From CAIOZW01 sp049317725 (GTDB taxonomy: Bacteria; Acidobacteriota; Blastocatellia; RBC074): 12,197 nucleotides of DNA. Where the stretch lies: NCBI GenBank assembly GCA_049317725.1, contig JBMOHS010000121.1, forward strand, positions 1-12,197, written 5' to 3'. The notes beneath the pieces were generated by a model that saw only the letters and a list, made by a program, of their open reading frames with translations, was not told where the DNA came from and did not search any database. Each line of letters begins with the position of its first letter. The first letter of the stretch is position 1. Shown piece after piece: positions 7,870-12,197 of this stretch. The translations under genes were made by a program, and so were the position numbers.

Positions 7870-8631
7870 CTATCTTCGAACATTAAACGTCATAATTGAT
7901 CCAACCAGATCGCCCAGCACAGCTGACTGCGATGGATGAATCCCTCGCGCAATGTCCTGTCGCAGCCTCGCCTCGCTCACCTCCAGGCGTCGCAAGCCAA
8001 TGGTCGGTTCGATGATTCTGTGGGACGTGATGTGAAAGCCTCCAAATCTACTTGTTGGTCGTGCCGTTTGACCTGACATCTCCTCACTGAAACTATAGCT
8101 GATGTTGGCCAACACTCTGTACCCGCGGGTGGTTCCACCCGTCATCACCCGGATCGAGGCATTGTAAATGTTGACGTTGTACCAGCGTGTACCATTGTGG
8201 TCCGAGAACGTGACGGTTTTGAATGTTCCCAAGGTGGGATTGAAATAATTCCCCCGTAAGTCGATGCTGATAGAGCTGATTTCGTTGATATTGGGGCGAC
8301 ACTGTCCCAAGCTAGTCACATTCATGATCCCGAGATCTTTTCCAAACCCATCCTTCCCCAGAGGGTCGCCAGGTTTGACGAAGACCTGTTGCTGCCAAAA
8401 TACTTTTTTGACTTGACAGGAATTCCGTTTATGAGCGTCAAGCATTTTACCACTAACCATAAGGGGGGCCGTCTCGGGAGTGAACTTGACCCAGTAGCCT
8501 CTCTCGGATTGCGCTTGAACCTCGCCTGGGATAGACACGATGACACTGGCGATCAAAGGCAGAAAAAGTCCCAGCCACCCGCAACGTCGGGACGATTGCG
8601 CCGTCCGGTTGATTGATCCTTCTCTCATCAT
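7870..8631 (-). CDS. Exported 253-aa protein of unknown function
   Basis: Tandem ATG codons at 8631 and 8626-8628 follow a good ribosome site (AAAGGAG, 8638-8644 on the complement). Either start gives a long, basic signal peptide (RRCGWLG, then a hydrophobic core at 20-33) with an AXA-type cleavage after EVQA at residue 40. The mature part (about 213 aa) seems beta-rich and has two cysteines (72 and 111) that could form a disulfide once exported. Recognisable segments include YWVKFTPETAP, ISIDLRGNYFNP, YNVNIYNASIRVM and GYRVLANISYSF. No family or catalytic motif is recognised. The last ~50 residues (RLEVSEARLRQDIARGI) look helical. It is first in a likely two-gene minus-strand unit with the coiled-coil protein, so a secreted complex is possible; this rests only on proximity. 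Confidence 0.72.
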   Translation of the reverse strand: MMREGSINRTAQSSRRCGWLGLFLPLIASVIVSIPGEVQAQSERGYWVKFTPETAPLMVSGKMLDAHKRNSCQVKKVFWQQQVFVKPGDPLGKDGFGKDLGIMNVTSLGQCRPNINEISSISIDLRGNYFNPTLGTFKTVTFSDHNGTRWYNVNIYNASIRVMTGGTTRGYRVLANISYSFSEEMSGQTARPTSRFGGFHITSHRIIEPTIGLRRLEVSEARLRQDIARGIHPSQSAVLGDLVGSIMTFNVRR

Positions 8632-8666
8632 TTCTCTCTCCTTTGGATAAATATCGGTGGAAATGT

Positions 8667-8699
8667 GGCGCAGTAAGGAGGCCTCCTCCTCACTGCGCC
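8667..8699 (-). promoter_or_regulatory. Strong hairpin in the 5' leader of the 253-aa gene
   Basis: GGCGCAGTAAGGAGG (8667-8681) and CCTCCTCACTGCGCC (8685-8699) form a 15-bp stem with one mismatch (a G-U wobble in the minus-strand RNA) and a 3-nt loop. It ends 35 nt before the start codon. The stem buries GAGGAGG-type sequence that resembles a ribosome site, but the real one (8638-8644) is outside it. It could be a leader stabiliser, an attenuator element or the 3' end of an upstream transcript. Confidence 0.45.
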
Positions 8700-8739
8700 T
8701 CTGCTTGTCACAAACAGAAGCGTTCAGCTGGTCGCTTGT

Positions 8740-8764
8740 GGCTCACCGGGTGGGTTGTTTTTTT
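8740..8764 (+). terminator. Weak hairpin with T7 tract (plus strand)
   Basis: GGCTCAC (8740-8746), a CGG loop and GTGGGTT (8750-8756) can form a 7-bp stem that includes three G-U pairs. It is followed by G and seven T (8758-8764). The form is that of an intrinsic terminator on the plus strand, but there is no plus-strand gene upstream after 7049, so it may be a relic or chance. Confidence 0.2.
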
Positions 8765-8934
8765 ATCAAGGGGAGGATGATCGGGGGAACTGGCTCTTCC
8801 TTGGCTGGAACACTTCTTGTGACGTGCGAAGACCTGCTTGAAGATATGAAGGACCAGAAGGGAAGACCAACCAGCGATCGGTGCCGCAGGTTAAGGCCAT
8901 TCAATTCGGGGCAACCCAATGGGTCTGCTGAGGA

Positions 8935-8969
8935 GTGGGTCCGTTGATTGCTCATCGAGCGGAACCCAC
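8935..8969. repeat. Inverted repeat adjoining the 22-bp repeat
   Basis: GTGGGTCCG (8935-8943) pairs with CGGAACCCAC (8960-8969) with a one-base bulge and a 16-nt loop. It is separated by a single base from the larger inverted repeat at 8971-9034, so a minus-strand transcript would carry two stems back to back. Confidence 0.4.
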
Positions 8970-8970
8970 G

Positions 8971-9034
8971 CCCCCCCGTCTTACCCCTCCCACTCTTTCG
9001 ACGGCTGAGTCTTGGGAGGGGCAGGACGGGGGGG
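8971..9034 (-). terminator. Long 22-bp inverted repeat, candidate 3' end of the PQQ-type gene
   Basis: The arms at 8971-8992 and 9013-9034 match at 20 of 22 positions around a 20-nt loop; in minus-strand RNA one of the two differences becomes a G-U pair. The arm core is C7-GTC...CCCCTCCCA. It begins 16 nt after the stop codon of the PQQ-type remnant, as expected of a terminator, but no U-tract follows. It may instead be an RNA-stabilising hairpin or a REP-like element. Confidence 0.45.
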
Positions 9035-9050
9035 GAGAAGGGAAGGGGGC

Positions 9051-9194
9051 CTACTTCCTGTCGACAGAGTAGGCGAGGAGGGCATTGCCCGGAGACCCAA
9101 AGATGCGGCCATACCCGGAGTTGATGTAGACGATCCCGTTGACGATCACCGGGCCCCCGGCATCGATCGTGCCCCCCTTGGCCGTGCGGCCGTC
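9051..9194 (-). pseudogene. 3' remnant of a PQQ-type beta-propeller gene
   Basis: About 47 codons ending at TAG (9053-9051) encode a sequence that includes AKGGTIDAGGPVIVNGIVY and NSGYG, and ends GNALLAYSVDRK. This closely matches what I know as the C-terminal blade of PQQ-binding-like/polyvinyl-alcohol-dehydrogenase-like propeller proteins, which normally exceed 400 residues. No upstream blades remain: the frame stays open to 9494 but becomes low-complexity shadow sequence opposite an IS3 transposase in another frame. The gene has therefore lost its 5' part at the boundary with the insertion sequence. The pieces lie in the same orientation. The ~70 bp at 9195-9265 belong clearly to neither partner. 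Confidence 0.65.
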
Positions 9195-9224
9195 TTCGCT
9201 GTCGCCATCACGCCCCCTGGCTCC

Positions 9225-9547
9225 CGGCTTCTCAAGTAGACCGCCAGGGGCCGAATCTCCAGCTCCTTGAGCCCCGCCGACTGCATCAGACGGGCGACCC
9301 GCTGGCGTCCGACCTGCTGCCGTCTGCCCTCGCGAAGCTCTCGGTGAATCCGAGGGCTGCCGTAAGTCTGTCGGCTTTTCTGGTGGACTTCCTGGGTCTG
9401 AACCGTCAACTCCCGGTCCAAGCTCTCGCACTTCGATGGGCTCCGCTTCTCGAATGCGCAGTCCCCACTCCTGGAGGCTTTCAGAACTCGGCAAAGGACG
9501 GTCAATGGGTAGTTGGCCTTCTCCACGCGGATGAACAGGAACCTCAT
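9225..9547 (-). pseudogene. IS3-family transposase OrfB, N-terminal fragment
   Basis: From the ATG at 9547, which overlaps the orfA stop (ATGA), residues 11-94 resemble the N-terminal part of IS3 OrfB: YPLTVLCRVLKASRSG followed by KSRQTYGSPRIHREL and VGRQRVARLMQSAGLK, i.e. the HTH_21 region. Two usually conserved aromatic residues after SRSG (normally GYYAW-like) read GDCAF, a sign of decay. The integrase/DDE domain is wholly absent: the reading frame continues to 9146 but resemblance ends between about residue 94 and 108, before the sequence joins the PQQ-type remnant. Not functional. Confidence 0.72.
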
Positions 9548-9829
9548 CCGCTCTCGTTTGCGAAGAAGGCCGTCGCTTTTTTCAGGATGTCGCGCTCCAT
9601 CTGCAGTCGCTTGTTCTCCCGTTGGAGCCGGACCAATTCTTCACGCTCTGCCCCCAGGAGGGCCCCCTCCGGCTTCAATCTCAGCCCGTCGAACCCACTC
9701 TCGAAGGGTTGTCTCCGTCAGATCCAAGTCCCTCGCCGTCTGTGCGATGTTCCGGCCACCGGCGCGAACCAGCGTGACCGCATCGGCCTTGAACTCCGGC
9801 GTAAACTGCCGTCTCTTTCTCTTCGTCAT
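9544..9829 (-). pseudogene. IS3-family OrfA (HTH_Tnp_1) with a frameshift
   Basis: The start at 9829 gives MTKRKRRQFTPEFKADAV, then a helix-turn-helix ending LTETTLREWVRRAEIE, the DNA-binding part of IS3 OrfA. The frame then runs into a stop after GGGPPGGRA (9641). The neighbouring frame restores the expected leucine-zipper end (EREELVRLQRENKRLQMERD, then ILKKATAFFANE) and stops at 9544. The span of 286 bp is one more than a multiple of three, consistent with a single-base insertion (or a 2-bp loss) near 9672-9680. Corrected, the protein would be about 94 aa, normal for the family. A GGAGGTGG ribosome site precedes the start. Upstream ATGs extend the frame to 9904 and are unlikely starts. Confidence 0.75.
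9576..9582 (-). promoter_or_regulatory. A6G slippery heptamer of the IS3 element
   Basis: On the minus strand the codons CTG AAA AAA GCG near the end of orfA contain AAAAAAG. Slippage by -1 here leads into the orfB frame, the way IS3-family elements make the OrfAB fusion. The site is intact though the element is dead. Confidence 0.55.
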
Positions 9830-9851
9830 GTCCACCTCCATGTCCACCTCC
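9828..9851. repeat. Tandem 12-bp duplication of the orfA ribosome site and start
   Basis: ATGTCCACCTCC occurs twice in a row (9828-9839, 9840-9851). Read on the minus strand this is two copies of GGAGGTGGACAT, so the Shine-Dalgarno and ATG of orfA are duplicated in frame, adding four codons (MEVD) to a possible longer product. Confidence 0.8.
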
Positions 9852-9920
9852 AGGCGCACTATCGCGCCAAGTGAGGTGTCTACAAAAGCGGGGGAAGCCC
9901 GCAAAGTCCCGAAGAGAGAG

Positions 9921-9958
9921 GAGTGGGCAGGGTGCTTGATGAATCGACCTGCCCACTC
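9921..9958 (-). terminator. Hairpin after the Ig-repeat gene, probable terminator
   Basis: GAGTGGGCAGG (9921-9931) and CCTGCCCACTC (9948-9958) form a perfect 11-bp GC-rich stem with a 16-nt loop. It starts 33 nt after the stop codon of the large minus-strand gene and is followed by a pyrimidine run (CTCTCTCTTC), a weak version of a U-tract. Confidence 0.6.
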
Positions 9959-9991
9959 GGAAAAAGGCCAGCTCCCCGAGTCGCTCCTGGA

Positions 9992-12197
9992 CTACTCGGC
10001 GCGCCGGACCGTGATCGTCAGGGTCGCCGTCTTGGTGGTGGTCAACATCTGCAGGTTATAGCCGCCACTGAGCCCTGAGAGGGACTCGTTGATCAACACC
10101 CCGGTGATTGCCTCATCCTCGATCGACCAAAACTTCATCCACCCCGTCCGCCCCGCTGGAATGACATCCGTGTAGCGCGTATTCGTCCGCGGAAAGTTGT
10201 TCCCCAGCTCCCCCCAGACCTGACACTTGCCTCCATTGATCTCGAAGGTGTGCTCGGTCTTTGCGTCATCAAAGAGTGCTCCCGCCAGCCTGCTGATTGG
10301 GCTGATCGTGCTCCTTGATAAATCCAGCCCGCCCAAGAAGCCCCCGATCCGATTGATGATCAGCATCGGACGGTTCCCCGTACCCAACGACGGCAGCGTG
10401 TAGGTGGCCAGTGACCGCGGCAACTCGTCATAGGCGACTCCATTGAAGGCAATCGTCGCGGTTGGCGAGTTGGGATCGCAAAGAGGCAAAGTCTGTGCTA
10501 ACCCGGAGACCCCGATGGCGGTAAGGTTGGCGTGGTGCCCACCAGGAAATCGAACAACGCTGCCCCCAATCAGGTAGTTCCCGATTGTCGGGCAGCCGTT
10601 CTGATCGACCGCGACAGCGATCAGGTACCCCATCACTCCCGGATCGAAGTCGCTCGTCAGGAAGCTGGTCGTCTGATTCTGCAGCAAGGTAACGGCCTGC
10701 TCACTCACGTTGCCGTTCGATCCATCGACGAAGAAGATGCGGACCTCGGCTGGATTGGTTGGGTTGGTGTTGGTCAACGAGATCAGGCTGTCGCTCTGTG
10801 TCCTGCTCGGCGTGGAGGTGTAGACGGAGAAGATCAGAACACTCCCGGGCTTCTGCTGATTGGGGAGACCGGCGACGGTTGGGGGAGCGCCCGGTCCGGG
10901 TGGAGGGATGCTGGTGGTGACACAGATCGCCGACCCAGGCAGACTATTGATCGTCGAGGTGATGCAGGATTGAGTTCCCGCACTGACCTGTACACTGACC
11001 TGCACCTGGTAGGTGATTGTCACGCTGCCATTTCCGGGGATCGTGCCATTCCAAGTGATCGTGCGATTGGTCGTTGGCGCGTTCGCTGCGGAGACACGAT
11101 GAAGCTGCCCAGGGCTTGGCCCACCCACCATCGATGATCCGGCTCCGATGGCGCAAGCCCCGATGGGAGCCGCGCAGGAGAGGGCGATCAGGCTCGTTGG
11201 CAGCGTCGCCTCATACACCGAGGCAATGGGGGTTGAGGTGGAGTTTGTCAGGGTCTGTGTGATCGTAACAATACTCCCTGGCCCGATCTCTCTGCCGTTC
11301 TGGGCGACGACGGACGATCCGCCCGCAACGACACCAGCGGTGGCAGTCGCCGTAAAGGTCAGGGGGGATCCCGTCAGTCCAGGGCTGGTCGCCGTCAGGG
11401 TGTTCGTCCCGAGGCCCGTTCCTAGCGTCCAACTCCCGACGGTGGCGATGCCGCTGGCATTGGTCGTCTGGGTCGCCCCGGTGACGCTGCCGCCTCCCGA
11501 CACCACGGCGAAGGTGACCGAGATGCCCGCCACGGGATTGCCAAGGGCATCGCGCACGAGAACGCTCGGTGCAATCGGGACAGCTGTCCCGGCGGTTCCC
11601 ACTTGGTTGTTCCCAGCGTTGATGGCCAGCTGGGTCGCTGTTCCTGCTGTGCCTGTGGCGGTGAAGGTCAGGGAAAATCCAGTCAGCCCCGGGCTGGTTG
11701 CCGTCAGGGTGTTCGGGCCGGCGACCGTTCCGAGCGTCCAACTCCCGACGGTGGCGATGCCGCTGGCATTGCTTGTCTGGGTCGCCGCGGTAAGGCTGCC
11801 GCCTCCTGACGCCACGGCGAAGGTGACCGAGACACCCGCCACGGGATTGTTGAAGGCATCGCGCACGAGGACGCTCGGTGGAATCGCGACGGCGGTCCCG
11901 GCGGTCCCCGTCTGGTTGTTGCCAGCGTTGATGGTCAACTGGGTCGTTGTCCCTGCTGTGCCTGTGGCCGTAAAGGTCAGGGGGGATCCCGTCAGGCCCG
12001 GGCTGGTCGCCGTCAGGGTGTTCGTCCCGAGGCCCGTTCCGAGGGTCCAACTCCCCACGGTCGCGATGCCGCTGGCATTGGTCGTCTGGGTCGCCCCAGT
12101 GAGGCTGCCGCCTCCCGACACCACGGCAAAGGTGACCGAGACGCCCGCCACGGGATTGTTGAAGCCATCGCGCACGAGGACGCTCGGGGGAACCGCG
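9992..12197 (-). CDS. Large surface protein: Ig-like (Big_1-type) repeats, DUF11-like domain, C-terminal domain (5'-truncated)
   Basis: The frame is open at the right edge (the codons before 12175 read ...VPPSVLV, the end of a further repeat), so the start lies outside. Counting from the ATG at 12175, residues 2-104, 105-207 and 208-282 are Ig-like repeats of the invasin/Big_1 type, each with NPVAGVSVTFAV, TTNASGIATVGSWTLGT and NTLTATSPGLTG; the third stops before its linker. Residues 284-424 resemble a DUF11/conserved-repeat fold (TLTNSTSTPIASVYEATLP, GNGSVTITYQVQV) with cysteines at 334, 341, 404 and 418. After a Pro/Gly linker, residues 432-727 form one long domain (KPGSVLIFSVYTS, GYLIAVAVDQNGC, RTGWMKFWSIEDEAITGVLI) that I remember as a recurrent C-terminal module of Blastocatellia surface proteins; no function is known to me. 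No sorting signal or anchor is visible at the C-terminus. Probably an exported adhesin or matrix protein. Confidence 0.82.
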   Translation of the reverse strand, partial: AVPPSVLVRDGFNNPVAGVSVTFAVVSGGGSLTGATQTTNASGIATVGSWTLGTGLGTNTLTATSPGLTGSPLTFTATGTAGTTTQLTINAGNNQTGTAGTAVAIPPSVLVRDAFNNPVAGVSVTFAVASGGGSLTAATQTSNASGIATVGSWTLGTVAGPNTLTATSPGLTGFSLTFTATGTAGTATQLAINAGNNQVGTAGTAVPIAPSVLVRDALGNPVAGISVTFAVVSGGGSVTGATQTTNASGIATVGSWTLGTGLGTNTLTATSPGLTGSPLTFTATATAGVVAGGSSVVAQNGREIGPGSIVTITQTLTNSTSTPIASVYEATLPTSLIALSCAAPIGACAIGAGSSMVGGPSPGQLHRVSAANAPTTNRTITWNGTIPGNGSVTITYQVQVSVQVSAGTQSCITSTINSLPGSAICVTTSIPPPGPGAPPTVAGLPNQQKPGSVLIFSVYTSTPSRTQSDSLISLTNTNPTNPAEVRIFFVDGSNGNVSEQAVTLLQNQTTSFLTSDFDPGVMGYLIAVAVDQNGCPTIGNYLIGGSVVRFPGGHHANLTAIGVSGLAQTLPLCDPNSPTATIAFNGVAYDELPRSLATYTLPSLGTGNRPMLIINRIGGFLGGLDLSRSTISPISRLAGALFDDAKTEHTFEINGGKCQVWGELGNNFPRTNTRYTDVIPAGRTGWMKFWSIEDEAITGVLINESLSGLSGGYNLQMLTTTKTATLTITVRRAE
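11330..12197 (-). repeat. Tandem 309-bp repeats encoding Ig-like domains
   Basis: The motif CACGGGATTG recurs at 11531, 11840 and 12149, giving a constant 309-bp (103-codon) period. Units by protein frame are 11864-12172, 11555-11863 and the partial 11330-11554; 12173-12197 is the end of another unit. The first and third units share the segment encoding TGLGTNTLTATSPGLTGSPLTF, while the middle unit differs there (TVAGPNTLTATSPGLTGFSLTF). Confidence 0.9.

Larger units (their letters stand above)
8632..9050. other. 419-bp gene-free but structured region
   Basis: Short frames exist on both strands (for example about 96 codons at 8657-8947 on plus and 70 codons at 8743-8955 on minus), but none has a ribosome site or family resemblance, and their composition looks like shadow coding. 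The region holds the leader of the 253-aa gene and several inverted repeats listed separately. A promoter for the minus-strand pair should lie here; I could not identify one with confidence. Confidence 0.55.
9225..9884 (-). mobile_element. Truncated, degenerate IS3-family insertion sequence
   Basis: The orfA and orfB pieces listed separately lie in the standard IS3 order, with orfB in the -1 frame relative to the end of orfA. Intact IS3 elements are about 1.2-1.5 kb; here only ~650 bp remain, and the DDE catalytic core and the distal end are missing. The proximal terminus may be the TGTAGACA string that starts at 9884 on the minus strand, because many IS3-family ends begin with TG, but no matching inverted repeat survives to prove it. 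The inner limit (9225-9266) is where resemblance to transposase fades. The element cannot transpose by itself. Confidence 0.7.

Noticed and set aside
8657..8947. Possible 96-aa plus-strand gene in the gap
   Set aside because: No ribosome site, no coherent protein features, and it overlaps hairpins; the opposing 70-codon minus frame (8743-8955) is no better.
9051..9494. A 147-aa intact gene at the scar
   Set aside because: Only the last ~47 codons resemble a protein family; the rest is a shadow frame of OrfB, so it is a chance fusion frame.
10532..11137. 201-codon plus-strand open frame
   Set aside because: It is antisense to the DUF11 and C-terminal domains of the surface protein and has no support of its own.
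11211..12050. 279-codon minus-strand frame in the repeat region (Arg/Asp/His-rich)
   Set aside because: It is a frame-shifted reading of the Ig repeats, with repeating low-complexity sequence and no family resemblance.
11330..12197. CRISPR array or other short-repeat array
   Set aside because: The period is 309 bp, in frame and protein-coding; there are no short repeats with unique spacers.

Overview
The window is a GC-rich bacterial segment, best read as Acidobacteriota and possibly class Blastocatellia. That placement is an inference from gene content: an Oar-type carboxypeptidase-regulatory/TonB-receptor-like protein, a Ser/Thr kinase fused to a sulfatase-modifying-factor domain beside a PEGA protein, a PQQ-type propeller remnant, and an Ig-repeat/DUF11 surface protein whose C-terminal domain I associate from memory with that group. 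No rRNA, tRNA or taxonomic marker is present to prove it.

Layout. Positions 1-3002 (+) hold a tight three-gene unit: the end of a membrane kinase with an extracytoplasmic pseudo-FGE domain, a secreted three-repeat PEGA-like protein with a lectin-like C-terminal half, and a translationally coupled (ATGA) 156-aa protein of unknown function. After a 264-bp gap comes a 1260-aa outer-membrane Oar-like protein (3267-7049, +). It converges on a minus-strand pair of exported proteins: a 253-aa protein of unknown function (8631-7870) followed by a 208-aa coiled-coil protein (7790-7164). A hairpin sits between the convergent ends.

Positions 8632-9050 contain no convincing gene but several hairpins. 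Positions 9051-9884 are a genomic scar: the last ~47 codons of a PQQ-like beta-propeller gene are joined to a broken IS3-family element that keeps a frameshifted orfA, the A6G slippery site and only the N-terminal part of orfB. From 9992 to the right edge (minus strand) lies the C-terminal 730 or so residues of a large surface protein. It has near-identical 309-bp Ig-like repeats, a DUF11-like domain and a ~295-aa C-terminal domain.

Almost every intact product is predicted to be at or beyond the inner membrane, so this is an envelope/surface neighbourhood. I found no CRISPR array, reverse transcriptase, toxin-antitoxin or recognisable defence system. The most open targets are the kinase/PEGA/156-aa unit, the minus-strand exported pair with its leader hairpin, and the structured DNA at 8935-9034.
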